64,000 nucleotides of DNA, from the NCBI GenBank assembly GCA_026826555.1, contig JAKSZT010038599.1, forward strand, positions 1,207,843 to 1,271,842. Direction: 5' to 3'. The notes below the pieces were generated by a model that did no database searches, was not told the DNA's origin, and saw only the letters and a list, made by a program, of their open reading frames with translations. Position 1 is the first letter of the stretch. Every line of letters begins with the position of its first letter. This DNA comes from Tolypeutes matacus. Its lineage: Eukaryota; Chordata; Mammalia; Cingulata; Chlamyphoridae. This document shows positions 22,898-35,323 of this stretch, one piece after another. A program made the position numbers and the translations under genes.

Positions 22898-23765
22898 TTT
22901 CATTTTGCTAGACAAAATTTGAAGATGTGATATATTGAATAACTACAACATAAACTTAGAGAAAAATCTCTAAGTAGAGAATATTTTAATATGTAATATA
23001 CTTTCAAAAGCTTTTGAAGTTCTGATCCTCAAATTCCTGGAATTTTAAAGATGGTGAGACTTCTGCAAAACTTCTGTAAGCCAAGAGACCATGACTGGGA
23101 TTTATTTCTGTAACCAGAATTGAATCAAGACTTTATGGAGTAAAAGAACCCATTTAATGTCTCCAATCAATGTGAAAATGAAACTACATAAAAATTGTGA
23201 TATAGCCATGTTTTTGACACAACATGAAAAAAATCAGTCTCTGTGTAAGTATAAATATATATTGCATTTCAACTTATGTCTTAGAATTCTTAGAATATAT
23301 ATTACTATCAATAGATACTTAGGTAAAGAAATTAAAAATTAAAGGGAAAGGATGAAAGATTAGCAAGAGCACAGGGTAAAGGTCTATATTAGGTAGGTTA
23401 GATAAACAGGGGCCCAGATTCTACTAGTAACCTCACTTCTAACTACATATATGGATTTTAAAATTTTTTTTCATTTAAATTATTTAGATATAAAATGGCA
23501 TTCATAAAATAGGGGTAAACCTTAAAGATGAAAATGTGATGGAATTTTCAGCTCTGGCAAGTAGAGTTTGGAAGTCATCACTCCCATCTTCACAACAAGA
23601 GAAAACCTGAAAAAGTGAAAATCAAAATCTCTTATTATATTCTTGAGGAATTGAGGCCACAGGCCCAACTGCTACATCAAAAACTGAAGATAGACAAATA
23701 CACATAATCATAGCTTACTAAGAACAGAAGCCGCAACATCCATTAACTGGTAGGAACAATTAAAT
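22898..23765. other. No recognisable feature
   Basis: AT-rich; nothing supported. Confidence 0.45.
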
Positions 23766-24090
23766 GGTGTTTTCATTTGCTAGGCTGCTCAAAGCAAATA
23801 TCATGAAATGGGTTGGCTTTTAACAATGGGAATTTATTAATGTACAGTTTAGACATTAAGAAAAATATCCAAATAAAGGCATCAGCAACAATATGGTTAA
23901 TCTTCTTACTGAAGTCCTTTATAAGAGAATGAAATTCAGATAGAGAAATCAATGAAAACAAGAAGCTGAAAGCAATGAAATCTGGAAGAGAAGAAAGAGA
24001 TCAGCAGATACCACCACGTGCAAACCATCAGATAAAAGAAATTTCCACAAATCTTTCTGGATAACTACATTTCAAATCCTGACTTGCACT
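23766..24090. mobile_element. MaLR-type LTR with an internal inversion
   Basis: 23766-23890 is the LTR 3' terminus in minus orientation (TTTGCTAGGCTGCTCAAAG, GGGAATTTATTAATG). From about 23893 the text continues in plus orientation with the LTR middle (TTAATCTTCTTACTGAAGTCC, GAATGAAATTCAGATAG, GAAGCTGAAAGCAATG). The two halves therefore point in opposite directions. Adjoins a MaLR internal fragment. Confidence 0.65.
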
Positions 24091-24560
24091 GAAATGGCTG
24101 ACTGTTTCCATGTTCAGTTAAGTCATCACATGGAGCACTATTCTCTGCTTTGCAGAAACTCAGAATTTTCCAATCCATCAATTTCTGGTCTTTTTGTGCC
24201 CAGGAGTTCATTTCTCAGCTAATCTTATTCCCCTCACATTTTCCTGTGAGCTCCAAGGAGAAACCAGGCTGAACTTTCCACATTTAGTTTGGAAATCTCC
24301 TCAGCTAAATATCCAAGCTCATCACTTTCAAATGCTGCCTTTATCTGACATCAGAACTCAGTTTTGCCAAGTTCTCTGCTACTTTAAAACAGGGGTAATC
24401 TTTCTTCCAGTTTCCAATAGCACATTCATTATTTCTGTCTAAGGCCTCATTGGAAGTACCTTTAATGTCCATATTTCTACCAATAGTCTCTTCTCAGCAA
24501 TCTAGGCCCTATCTATCAAGTGCCTCACAATTCTTCCAGCCTCTGCCTTTTACCCAATTT
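24091..24560 (-). mobile_element. MaLR internal-region fragment
   Basis: On the plus strand it matches the order of a reversed MaLR internal sequence: GAGCTCCAAGGAGAAACC, TTTCCAATAGCACATTC, GGCCTCATTGGAAGTACC, CAATTCTTCCAGCCTCTGCC, TTACCCAATTTCAAAGC. It lies between two LTRs of the same family, consistent with a broken minus-strand provirus-like element. It has no coding capacity: MaLR elements generally lack env and this piece has no long ORF. Confidence 0.6.
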
Positions 24561-24975
24561 CAAAGCTAGGCTGCTCAAAGCAGATATCATGAAATAGGGT
24601 TCTTTTTTTAACAATGAGAATTCATTAGCTTATACTTCTGAGACCAAGAAAAATGTCTGAATCAAGGCATTATCAAGGCAATGCTTTCTTCCCAATGACC
24701 AGCTGCCAGTGCTCTTTGACACATGGCAGCATCCGCTTGTCTTTCTCTTCTTTGCTGGGTTTCATTGCTTTCAGCTTATTGCTTTCTCTCTCTTTGTCTG
24801 AATTTCTTTTTCTTACAAAGGACTCCAGTAAGAAGATTAATACCCATCCTAGGTCACACCTTAACAGAAGTAACTTCATCGAAATGTCCTACTTACAATA
24901 GGTTTACACCCACAGGAATGGATTAGCTTTAAGAACATGATTTTCTTGGGTACATGTAGTTTCAAACCACCATAG
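24561..24975 (-). mobile_element. MaLR-type LTR
   Basis: Plus-strand text GGCTGCTCAAAGCAGATATCATG, GAATTCATTAGC, CAATGCTTTCTTCCC, CTCCAGTAAGAAGATTAATACCC and CCCACAGGAATGGATTAGC, ending GGTACATGTAGTTTCAAACC. Same family and orientation as 19860-20305. With the internal piece to its left it would be the 5' LTR of a minus-strand element. Overlapping frames on both strands are shadows. Confidence 0.75.
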
Positions 24976-25805
24976 GTAATTATTGATAAAGTGCTATAGG
25001 TAAAGTTGAGAACTAGCTTGAGACTTAAAAGTTCTTACTGGCCCAGTCTTAGGAAGCACCCATACTTCATGAGGTTTAACTATAAGGCACTTCACCAGGT
25101 TCTCCTAGTGAAAAAATGGTGGAAAATCCCCTTGTGCTTCTGGTAAAGGGAGGGAAAAATATCCTTCTTGAAATATTTCCTAAGCATCATTTTCTCCATA
25201 ATAAAGACCTACCCTCCATGGAAAACTATCTTACAAGAGCATTATCTGACCTAGGGAAGAATAATTAAAAGACAAATAAACTCTTCTGAAGGTCCGAGCC
25301 CAGGTACTCTAGCCCTCATAAAGCAACAACAAAAATTGCAATATAATCATAAGATTATAGAACACTTCTTCCCAATACTTTTCTACCACATCAGCAGAAC
25401 TTCAATTAAATAACATTGGATTATAACTGAAAGAACTTAAAATACAGACTTTATTTAAGGAGGTGCTTCTAAGGAAACTCAAAAATAATAAAGAAGATAA
25501 AGACATTGAGGATATTTTAGCCTCTGAAACCTACAGCCACAGAAAACTGTAAATACATGCTAACTCCTAGCCAGATAAACATGAAAACTCACATGAAGAG
25601 TTATTTACCTCAGTTTTCATTGCCAAATATATCATTTCTGGTTTTCAACAAAAAATTACAAGGTATACTTAAAAGACAAAACAAAACAAAATGAAACAAA
25701 AAGCAGTCTGAAAGGACAGAGCAAGCATGAGAACCCAACACAGTTATGGAAGTGATATTAGAATAATCAGAAAGGAAACTTAAAACAAATATGATTAATA
25801 TGTAT
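24976..25805. other. No recognisable feature
   Basis: Nothing supported. Confidence 0.4.
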
Positions 25806-26275
25806 GACAGTTTAAGGTTGGATGGCCCCCAGAAAATCATGTTCTTAAATTTTCTACTTTGGGTGGGAAATTTGGAGTAGGTTACTTTGATTAAGGGCCT
25901 TTTGATTAGGTTACTTTGATTAAGTTGTGTCCCAGGGTGGGTCTTAGTCCTTTTACTGGAGTCCTTTATAAACAAGACGAATATGGAATGAAATAGAGAG
26001 AGAAAGCTATTGAAGCTAGAAGCTGAAAACAGGGAAATCTGGAAGAGATGGGAAAGTCAAGCAGATGCTGCCATGTGCTTTACCATGAGACAAAGGAATC
26101 CAAAATTGTTGGCAGCTGATCTTTGAGGAGAAAGCATCACCTGATGAAGACTTGTCTTAGACATTTTCATGGCCTCAGAACTGTAAGCTTCATAAGTTAT
26201 TAAATCTCCATTGAAAAAGCCAACCCATTTTTGATATATTGCATTTTGGCAGCCTAATGATTTAAAACAATATGC
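25806..26275 (+). mobile_element. MaLR-type LTR
   Basis: Sense-strand version of the same LTR family: CCCCCAGAAAATCATGTTC, GGAGTCCTTTATAAACAAG, GAAGCTAGAAGCTGAAAAC, GATGCTGCCATGTGC, CCTCAGAACTGTAAGC, then AAAGCCAACCCATTTTTG and CAGCCTAATGATTTAAAAC at the end. Near 25880-25920 the words GGTTACTTTGATTAAG are duplicated in tandem. Confidence 0.75.
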
Positions 26276-26529
26276 TAAGAACTCTGATGGAGTATGAAAC
26301 TCTTTTTCATCATCTATTTTACTGGAAATGATGTTATACTAGTCTTCTTTTAATGGCTACTCAAAATACTTTAACTTGCTAAATCAATATATCAAAATCT
26401 TTAATTTGATCAAAAACTATATCTTCTTCTAAACATTACAAGAATACTGGGACAATTAAATCATACTCCCATTTAGTTTCTTGAATCTTGTTGCATTGGA
26501 TGTTCAGTACTGAATTATTCCTATTATGT

Positions 26530-27100
26530 TTATAAATTCTCAAGATATTATTATTCTTGTCTGATACAGTTAAATATATTATCCATTTATTTACCATTAT
26601 CCTAATAAATCATCTTGCTTTTCAGACCTTATATATCCTTTTGTCTATATTATTAGCTATTGTATTTATCAGTGACAAAATCTCTTCATGGCGACTCTTA
26701 GTTTTTGTCTGTCTGAGAATGTCCTTACTTTACTCTCATTTTTCACTCATATTGAGAGGGTTTTTGTTGTTGTTGTTTCCCTAGTTTTAAAATTTTAGAT
26801 TAGCTGTCCTTGCATGGGTAGTGAGGTCACATTCACTGGCATTTAACCAGTAAGAATTCTTTCAGGCCTTGAAGTACTTTCCTCTCAAGATTATGTATAT
26901 TACCTATTTCCAGGATTTAGAAACACTGCCAACCCAAAATAATTTTAAACTGAATTTTGCCTTGATTTTTTCTCCTTCTACATCTTCTTTGCGTGAATTT
27001 AGATTTCAAACTTGGCTTATCGTTATGAAATCTCATGAGAAAATATATTTTTTTTCTTTTTCTTTTTCCTATTCTAACCCTAGAACCAGTGCATGAGACA
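26530..27100 (-). mobile_element. Possible old L1/HAL1-like ORF1 fragment
   Basis: The plus strand at 26690-26880 (TTTTGTCTGTCTGAGAATGTCC, TTTTTCACTCATATTG, ACTGGCATTTAACC) resembles reversed L1-type ORF1 C-terminal sequence. A simple GTTGTTGTTGTT run interrupts it. Weak assignment. Confidence 0.35.
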
Positions 27101-28264
27101 GGCAAATTTTCTTCTTCTTTCCCAGAGGGTAGAGTTGAAGTGAGTCATGGATTTCTTCTTTCACTCTGAGACCGAAAATATAACACCTTAGTGGCTCTAG
27201 ATAAGAAGAAAGCTAGATTTTGCTTCCAGAAGGCTGTGGAAACTGAAGCTAAAATATCATCATTGGGCAACTGGCTTCAGGGTGAAAACTGGTTGTTTGG
27301 CTTACTTAACCCTTAGTGGGTTCACTTAGATTTTGAATTTAAGATTGTATTTTTCTGGTTATTAATTCAATTAAAATATTTTAAGTATATTCCTAAATGT
27401 ATAGTAGTGCAGCATTTTTTGCTTAGAGAAGAAGAATTAATTATTCATTGAGTCTTTTGTAATTCTGGAAATGAGATTGTTTCCATTAGTTTGTATTCTC
27501 AAAAAGAAGTTTTTATTTTACCCTGAGTGGCAGAGAAATGGAGAGAATGAGAAAAAATTCAATATAAAATATCAGCTTCTTGGGCTTTTTTTGATTTCAT
27601 ATGCTAAGAAGAGTGAGTGGTAAAAAGTAATGGACAATTTTTATGAGCATCTTCAAAAACTTTGTGCACCAGATATGATGGGATTCACTTTAGACTCAGG
27701 AAAGAGAGGTACTTTTGGACCCACATTACAAACTGGGACACAAAGTTGCTGAGAAACTTTTAAAATTATCCTAACTTATTCTGGAAAGTGAGAGTATTTT
27801 TGTTAAATAACAGCCTTCCATTGATAGTATTCTCTGTCAGCCTGGCACTGGAACAAAGCAACAATGATGCTTCATATATGTCATTTTAAAAATACACTAT
27901 TTCACTTTCCAGACTAACAGGATAGTTCTAAAAATTCAAGTGGAATGAAAAAAATCATGTTACATTCTTGTAGGTTACTCCCTCCCTTTCTAAGGAATAT
28001 TGTCTATAATGAAGTATATATATACTTCTATTAATAGCTAATAGTGATATTAATTATTAATAACAGATACATTCATATTTAAATTAGATGGATATGTGAT
28101 ATTGACATTTTACTTAACAGAGATTTGTACTGGCTTTGATATGCTTTCTTTTTCTTAATGTCACGTCCTTAAAACATTTTGTTATTTTGCATAACATCTA
28201 TTTTTATTTTTTTCTTGAAAAATATAGTTATATCTGAAAGAGAACTGCATATACTGTTGACTTT
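27101..28264. other. No recognisable feature
   Basis: AT-rich; nothing supported. Confidence 0.4.
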
Positions 28265-28620
28265 GAAAAGATATGCCATATTAGTCAGCATAGGCCAAAC
28301 AAATAGCCCCCAAAATCTTAGTGACTTGAAAACCACAAAGTTTTATTTCTTGTTGTCTTTCATGTCCCATTCTATTCCTCATGGTCATCTCTAGCTTAGT
28401 AGTCACCATCTAAAATTTTGCTGGTCACTAATCCAAAAGCAAAGGAAGATGTACATTAGCCCTTCAACTCACAAGATAGAACCGGTCACTTCGCTGCATC
28501 CACCTAGAAATGGGCCCAACAATGTATTCTAACAAATACCTAGAAGGAGGAGAATAAGAAACCTTGGTGAACAGGACTTACAGCAATCACAATCTACCTT
28601 TCTGATACCATATATCTGAC
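28265..28620 (-). repeat. Ancient MER/LTR-type repeat
   Basis: Words such as AGTCAGCATAGGCCAAAC, AATAGCCCCCAAAATC, GTTTTATTTCTTGTTG and GAAGATGTACATTAGCCC, ending AGGACTTACAGCAATCAC, follow a known mammalian mid-age repeat that I cannot name with certainty. Confidence 0.4.
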
Positions 28621-29587
28621 CACTCTCCTTCCTGTACATAATATATACTTACTCATTCCTCAAGGGAAACAGCTCATAAGGCCTTACTAATTAAAATATT
28701 TCTAATATATAATATTTCTAATTATAATATCAATCAATACCCAGTAGTCTTTGCATAAGGACATGGTGGCCTTTGAATCGGGAAGTGAAATGTAAAGTTA
28801 TAGCAATTCTGATATCACCACAAGTCTGTTTTTGAGGTATGCCTTTCATGGTGGTGGGAAATGATCTTAGATTATTCCCTAATTCCTCTCTCTGGGATAA
28901 GTTCTTCAGTGTTCTATATGGATTTTTGTACCTCTATTGCAGAGTTTCCTCTTACTTATCCTTCTTAGCCACACCTGAAATTTCAAATTGAATATATTTT
29001 CCTTGAGGTCTGAGTAGAATTCTCAGCCTGTTTCCCACCCATATAAAGGTCATCATAAGTTTTGTGCAGTCACAATCTCATTTAATCTAGGTTATGATTC
29101 TTTTGGCTGTCCAACACCTTCAGTAACTTACTTAGCTTCTTATTTATTTGATTCTAGTCAGTTCCATGTGCCAGTAACCACAACAAACATTCTGTTTGAG
29201 ACATACTTGTTTCTCTTGACTTCATCACAGTTACCTTTAACTTATCAGGCTTTAGTGGGCAGATTTCCTGGGAATGACTTTGATTCTTTTAGAGGTTTTA
29301 ATAATGAGTGTGATGATCTTTCATTTGATTTGATCCTCCTGCAAGATAGGGCTTTTATTGGTGTTTTTTGCTTACAACATTTCTCATTTTTCTCTTCATC
29401 TGCTTACAGTAAAGAAGCAATTACCTTTACCAACTTGAAATTTGCCATATTTATGAATACTCTCTATATACCCTTTTATCCTTACTTATATCTGATCTAG
29501 TTTTTTACTGAGATCATTTCTTAATTGTAATATATTATCAAATACAGCCAATGGCATTCAACATAGGCTACTTTCATTATGAGGCCT
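28621..29587. other. No recognisable feature
   Basis: AT-rich; 28690-28745 is a TAATAT-rich stretch. The 110-residue frame at 29168-29500 has no recognisable similarity or supporting signals. Confidence 0.4.
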
Positions 29588-30025
29588 GTATAAGTCAGGG
29601 TTTTCCAGGGAAACAGAATAAATAGTATGAAATTTTATTAAATTCTTTCATGTGACTGTGGGAATGCACAAGTCCAGATTCCATAGGCAGGCTGCAAACC
29701 AGGGGCTCCGATGCAATTCCTATGAAGGTCCTTGATGAGTTCCAGGGACATACTGGCTATCCAAAGATAAGCTGGGAAAATTTCTCTGAATGCTGAAATC
29801 ACTTCCTCTTTTAAGGCATTCAACGGATTGAATAAAATGTCACTCATTGCTGATGTCAATCTCCCGGGTTCATAGTAAATGTAATCAGCCATCTATGCAG
29901 TAAACACACTGATGACTAAAGTCATAAATGTTTTTGTATTACAATTAGCCCAGTGCTTGCTTAAGGAAACAACTGGGCATAATTACCAAGCTGAACTGAC
30001 ACATTAACTTATCTATCACAAGGCC
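29588..30025 (-). mobile_element. ERVL-type LTR remnant
   Basis: It begins GTATAAGTCAGGGTTTTCC with AGGGAAACAGAATAAATAG, a typical reversed LTR terminus in mammals. It continues with ATGTGACTGTGGGAATGC, CAAGTCCAGATTCC and GGCAGGCTGCAAACC, and ends with a GCATAATTACCAAGCTGAACTGAC region. Family not resolved. Confidence 0.5.
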
Positions 30026-30234
30026 CAACTTATTTTCTGAATGCTGCAACGTTATTATCTATATCTTCTGATTTCCAAATTATCTCAGGTGACTTTTTAG
30101 TCAAATATTTTGGTACTACATGCCACAATATCCATTCTTCAGTTTCCTCATTATCCAATAAACCATACTTAAGACACGTCTGTATGCTTAAGTTTGTTTT
30201 GTTACAATAGCACTCCATTTCTGATTATGATTTT

Positions 30235-30605
30235 TATATCATTTAGAATAAATTAGATTATACTGTGGTAACAATCAATCCCAAAATCTTGGCAACTCAA
30301 AGAACAAGTATTTATGATTTGCTCATTTTAAATATCCATCATAGGGCAACAACTTTCCTAATGATATTACTTGGAGATAAAGTTTTTCAGAAGAGCCAAC
30401 ACTTTGAATATTGTATGTCACTGTGCCAGAGTGAAAAATAGAGCTCTGGAGGATCTCAACATGGCAATTACATGTTTGGCTCAGAAGTGACATGCATCAC
30501 TTATGCTCACCAGTCTTTGGCTAGACCAGACACATGGTCCCACTCATAATCAAATGAAGACATTTAATTAAATTCCATAGATATACTGCTCTGTATCTCT
30601 ATGTT
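30235..30605 (-). repeat. Ancient MER/LTR-type repeat
   Basis: Order: ATTAGATTATACTGTGG, CAATCCCAAAATCTTGG, GAGAGCTCTGGAGGATCTC-like text at 30440, GGCTCAGAAGTGACATGC and GACACATGGTCCCACTC. These match a familiar old mammalian repeat; name uncertain. Confidence 0.45.
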
Positions 30606-31264
30606 TGCCTTGATGGCTAGACAGCATCAAACTATAAAAACAAATAAGACCTCAGGTAATACAAAGACTAGGGTGGGAGTGAGGAGAAACACAAGCAACG
30701 TGATATATCACATATGTGCAAAACGTCATAGGTCTTCAGCAGGGAGTAATACTTTGAAGGGATCAGAAAATGCTTTCTGCAGGACTAATATTTTGATACT
30801 GAAATGATCCTAAAAATGGGGAAGGGACTCAAAAGTAAGGGAATAAAGAAGCATTCCAGAAGTTGAGGAAATACTAAGTGAATTTCTTGGGCTGTAAAGA
30901 GCAGTAAAGTTAAGGGAACACTGGAACCAAAAAATAAGTGTAAAATTAGATAGGGAGCAGTTGTTCTCTTTGTTCAACAATTAAACACATTTTCTATTCT
31001 CACTGTCTACCTCCAGTATCCAAATCCTTACTGATTATTCTCCTTTCTTGACTTCTGAAAATAATTAGGATCCATACCACATAATATATAATATAATTTT
31101 AGACAATATTGTTTTATACTTTGGGTATATGAATAGTTGCTTTTTGCTCTTGGGATGACTGAAACCCTCTAGATTTTTATATGTTTATGTAGGTATTGTT
31201 TGATTGGAAAAAGAATTAAAATTATGGCAGAGAACAATAACATAATTCATAGCTCACTATTTTC
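30606..31264. other. No recognisable feature
   Basis: Nothing supported. Confidence 0.4.
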
Positions 31265-31415
31265 TTAAAGTTTTATTGGAAAACAGCCACACTCAGCTCT
31301 CATGATACAATGGCAGAATTGAAAAGTTGTGTCATAGACCATGGAGCTTGCAAAGCTAAAAATATTTACTATCTGTTCCTTCAAAGAAAGAGATCACCAA
31401 TCCCTAATATAATGC
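31265..31415 (-). mobile_element. MER5A-like hAT-Charlie non-autonomous element
   Basis: AAAGTTTTATTGGAAAACAGCCAC is followed by GAATTGAAAAGTTGTGTCATAGACC, GGAGCTTGCAAAGC, AAATATTTACTATCTG, TTCCTTCAAAGAAAG and CCAATCCC. The order and spacing are those of a reversed MER5A element, about 150 bp. Non-coding. Confidence 0.75.
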
Positions 31416-32254
31416 ATTTATAATGGAAATCAATAACTTAATTGGTATTTTTAATGTAAATTTTTATCCTTACAATCAACAGTTCTCTGTGGGAGGTATT
31501 TCCATTTTACTGTTTCTGAAGCAAGGAAAGACTTATCATAATAATATGATTTATTAGGTAAGAATCACTTTGAATACATCTTTTTTATTACACAGCTTAG
31601 CTAGATCATTGGTGTCAAATGGAAGACTAATAAACTATGGACCCAAAATTTATTCAATTGAAATAATCAATTTGTTTAATATTCAGTTATCTAATTGGAA
31701 GAGAATAAGTTTGACCAAGTTGTTAAATGCTAGAGTAACTGAAGATAGCTACACAATTCTTTTGTGAATTTTACCACTGCTCTGACTTCAAAATAATATT
31801 TTATCAAGCCAACATTCCACCATATATAGTTGCGTTTCTTCTAAGAAAATAAAATAAAAGTATGGAGCATTTATGGAATTGGCAGAAAGGCAGCAAAACT
31901 TTTCTCTTTATTAACTTTATTTTTATAGGGTTAAGCATAGCTATAGTAAGGATAAACTGCTGGCTATTAGACTTCTGGATAAAATAGTATTCATTTTAGA
32001 AAAAAATTAAGTAAGATTTTAAAACTGCATTGGGAGGAATTAGCCCTACACAACACAAAGGACAATCATAAAATATTAGAACAGATATTGATGAAGGAGT
32101 ACATGAATATTCTGTAACTAAGTATTTGTATTTCTTTTTGTATTTTGCTCCCTTTATTGTATATTATGACAAAATAGTATGATGCTTTTCTTTACTACTT
32201 TAATATTTATTTTTCTTCATATATCTAATGTTGATACAAAAAGGCATAATTGAG
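31416..32254. other. No recognisable feature
   Basis: AT-rich; nothing supported. The 65-residue frame at 31570-31767 shows no family features. Confidence 0.4.
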
Positions 32255-33352
32255 CAAGAAGATTGTGAGAGAACGGTGGAATAGGAAGCTCTAGGAATCA
32301 TTCCCTACCATAAAACAACTATTGAACTGACAGAAACTGTCTGATTCAACTATTTTGAAACACTGAGGTCTAGTAGATCACTGTGTAGCACCTAAGTATG
32401 AGCAGAAGAAAGAAACTGGTCAATTGTGATAAACACTAGTGGATTGCACTCTCTGTGCAGCAGCTACCATCCCAGAGCCTCAGAGCAGGAAGCATTGGAG
32501 TCCTCAGTCTTAGTTCTTGGTGTACCTTGCTGGTGACAAGGTGGCAGATAAAAATCTAGTTCCTCAAGATCTGGAAGTGTGTGGTCTGATTGTTAATCAC
32601 AGCTATTTATCAGCTACTTCAGATGGCTGTGGCCCTGGCTTTGAAAGAGGCAATTGTCTCAATGCGACTTAAAACTACAGAAAGCAGTAGACAGGATGCA
32701 TTAACTGGGCAACTGAAAAATTAAAACACACACACATACACATACATACATCTTCAAAAACCCATAGGAGGAAGTCTTTGTGTACTTGCTAGTCCTTCAC
32801 TTATCCTCTGGGTCCCTGACCTTATTCCAGTGGGAAACACTGACTAAAAAAATTTCTCTTCAACTCTCCATCCCTCATTTCCTACTCGAATTTGCTCCCC
32901 AGGCAAAAGCAGTTTGGGACAGTAACAGCAGTATAGGATATAATTAAGTAAAATAGCTTGGGACAAAGATTTACTTGCTTTAATACCTAAGATGGAGCAC
33001 CTCAGAGAGGGAAAAAGTCTATTTCATAGAGAGTCGATGGGGCATTCAATTTCCTGTAAACAGGGGAAATCCTAGGGCCACTAGCAAGCACAATCCCAGG
33101 ATAAGACACAATCTCAGAAAAGATAGGGAAGACCCTGTTCTTAGCATTCACCTTGGGATAACCTTCTTGATAGGAGTGCTGAACTCTTAAGGAAAGCACC
33201 AGCCAACACAAAGCCAGTTAAAGGTGTTTTTTGAATTGGTTTGTTTGTTTTGTTAACACAATAACACCAGCTGGATAATAATGCAAGAAACAGACAACTC
33301 AAGGACTAAATCTTAGAGTTAACACTTTAAAATGTTAAAATGTATAGGATGT

Positions 33353-33596
33353 AGGGAAGGAGATGTGGCTCAAGTGATTAGGCCCCCATCTACCATATGG
33401 GAGGCCCAGGATTTGATTCTTTGGGGTCTCTTGGTGAAGGCAAGCTGGCCTGCACACACGGACAGCTAACACAGCAAGATGATGCAACAAAAGGAGACAA
33501 GCAGACATAGAAAAATGCGCAGTGAATGGACACAGAGAGCAGACATGGAGCACAAGTGGCAAGGTGGGAGTGAGTGGGTGGAATAAACAAATAAAT
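33353..33596 (+). mobile_element. Monomeric tRNA-derived SINE (DAS-like)
   Basis: A-box-like TGGCTCAAGTGATTAGG at 33366-33382 and B-box-like GGATTTGATTC at 33409-33419 form the tRNA-like head. AAGCTGGCCTGCACAC and GACAAGCAGACATAG body segments match the dimeric copies at 19193 and 51377, but the second tRNA-like unit is absent. The tail is AAACAAATAAATAAATG. The flanks show an imperfect target repeat (AAATGTATAGGATGT against AAATGTACAATGTGT). Confidence 0.8.
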
Positions 33597-33639
33597 AAAT
33601 GTACAATGTGTAATAAAAGATTATTAGGTAAACAAAGAT

Positions 33640-35000
33640 AAATTAAATTATGGCCCATCTAAAGCAGAGGTTAAAAATACAGAAAATACCAGTAAGGAAG
33701 ACCAGACTGTGGACATACCATAAAAAGACTTTAAAAAATTGATCCTCAGTATGCTCAAGGAAATGAAGCAAAATACAGAGAAAGAACTAAAAGATATCAG
33801 AAAAATAATGAATGAAAATATGAGAATCTCGATAAAGAGATAGACATTTTTAAACATGGCAAAATTGGACCAGTAGAGGTGAACACTAAAATAACTGAAA
33901 TGAAAAATTCCCTAGTAGGTTTCAAAAGCAGTTTGGAGCTGTCAGAAGAAAGAATCAGTGAACTTATAGACAAGACAATTGAAATGATTCAGACATAGGA
34001 ACAAAAATAAAAACAAAAGAATTAGATAAAGTGAAGGTAGCCTGAGAGAACTGTGGATTATGATCAAGCATACCAATATACACATTGTGGGAATCCCAGA
34101 AGGATACAAAAGGAAGGGGCAGAAGGAATAATCAAAGGAATAATGACATAAAACTTCCCAAACTTAGCAAAAGACATGAATATGCACATATAAGAAGCCC
34201 AACACACACCACAACTTGAAGAGTAATACAGTCAGATACATATTAGTCAAACTGTCAAATACAAAGTAAAAGGCGAGAGTTAGGAAACCTGTAAGAAAAA
34301 GCAACATGTTATGTACAAGGGAGTCCCAACAAGATTAATTATCAATTTCTCATCAGACACCATGAAAACAAGAAGGCAGTGAGATGAAAAACTTAAAGTG
34401 CTAAAAGGACATAATTACCAATGAGTAATTTTATACCTGGCAGGACTTTCTTTCAAAAATGAGGGAGACCAAGTAATAAAACTAAAATTTTTGAAAGAAA
34501 ATTTATGGAAAGCTCATGTATACTCATAAGAAATATCGTAAGATTCTTTATAAGAAAGGGAGCTCAACAATTCCAAGGGAAAAAAAAAAAACAAAATAAA
34601 AAAACCTAACAGATGGTCAATAATTCAAGAGATGTTCAACATTATCAGTAAATGCCAAGTAAAAATTTTCAAATATTTGAGAAAGTTTGGATATATGAAA
34701 TGATGTCAAGTGGTGAAAACTGTACATTTCATTACACCTTTTGTGGAAAGCAACTTAGAATAAAATATTTTTTGGTCCTAAAAAACATGAAGGAGAGATT
34801 AAGACATTCCCAGATAAACAAAAGCTGAGGGAGTTTGTTACCACTGAAACTGCCCTAAAAACAATGCTAAAAGGAAGTCTTCAGACTGAAAGGAAAGGAT
34901 ACTAGACAGTGGATCAAAGTTGCATAAAGAAGTAAAGACTCCAGTAAAGGTCACCATATGGGTATTTATAAAAGCTAGTCCTATTATTTTGTACTTTTTG
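33640..35000 (+). pseudogene. L1 ORF1 remnant of element B
   Basis: A decayed ORF1 is recognisable by the coiled-coil-coding stretch at 33730-34000 (AAAGAACTAAAAGATATCAG, GAAAGAATCAGTGAAC). The RRM-like part is near 34080-34120 (AATATACACATTGTGGGAATCCC) and the C-terminal RNA-binding part near 34340-34450. Internal stops abound. An extra block of about 325 bp (34460-34785), with an A-run and what looks like a small L1 ORF2 scrap, interrupts the 3' part before AACATGAAGGAGAGATTAAG resumes. No product is expected. Confidence 0.7.
34460..34785. mobile_element. Small insertion inside the ORF1 remnant
   Basis: The ORF1 text CAAAAATGAGGGAGA is broken at about 34458 and the closely similar AAAAAACATGAAGGAGAGA restarts at about 34780, looking like an eroded target duplication. 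The interior has an A-run (34580-34592) and AAGAGATGTTCAACATTATCAG, resembling L1 ORF2. Probably a truncated L1-mediated insertion. Confidence 0.4.
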
Positions 35001-35263
35001 GTATGAAATTCCAATTCTTACTTTCTCCAGGTGCTACGAAGTAAATGTATAAAAAGTAATGATAAATAAATGGTTTTGGGCATATAATGTACAAATATTT
35101 GTAACCAGCACAAAAGAAAGATGTGGGGTCAGAGGAGTAAGGGAATAGTGCATATGAATTCTTTTTTTTTTTACTTTTTTATTGTGGGTAAAAATCAAAT
35201 TTTTCACAATACATACCAATATTTGTAAAATGATATATAAATGATATATGTGCATTTGCTTAC

Positions 35264-35316
<53 letters not shown>

Positions 35317-35323
35317 TTTTATA

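Larger units (their letters stand above)
32255..35162 (+). mobile_element. Old L1 element B, 5' portion (5' UTR + ORF1 + spacer)
   Basis: It starts with an old-L1 type 5' terminus (GAAGATTGTGAGAGAACGG, TAGGAAGCTCTAGGAATC) and a 5' UTR with GCACTCTCTGTGCAGCAGC and CAGAGCCTCAGAGCAGG. ORF1 and the inter-ORF spacer follow. Its ORF2 continues at 46104, after the 11-kb insertion of element C. A SINE lies at 33353-33596 and a CA/CATA microsatellite at about 32705-32745. Confidence 0.8.

Noticed and set aside
29168..29500. 110-codon plus-strand frame
   Set aside because: Hydrophobic, low-complexity composition typical of translated AT-rich DNA; no recognisable domain, splice context or repeat support.
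35273..35308. TA-rich tracts as a possible CRISPR or satellite array
   Set aside because: They are simple dinucleotide repeats without spacer/repeat structure.
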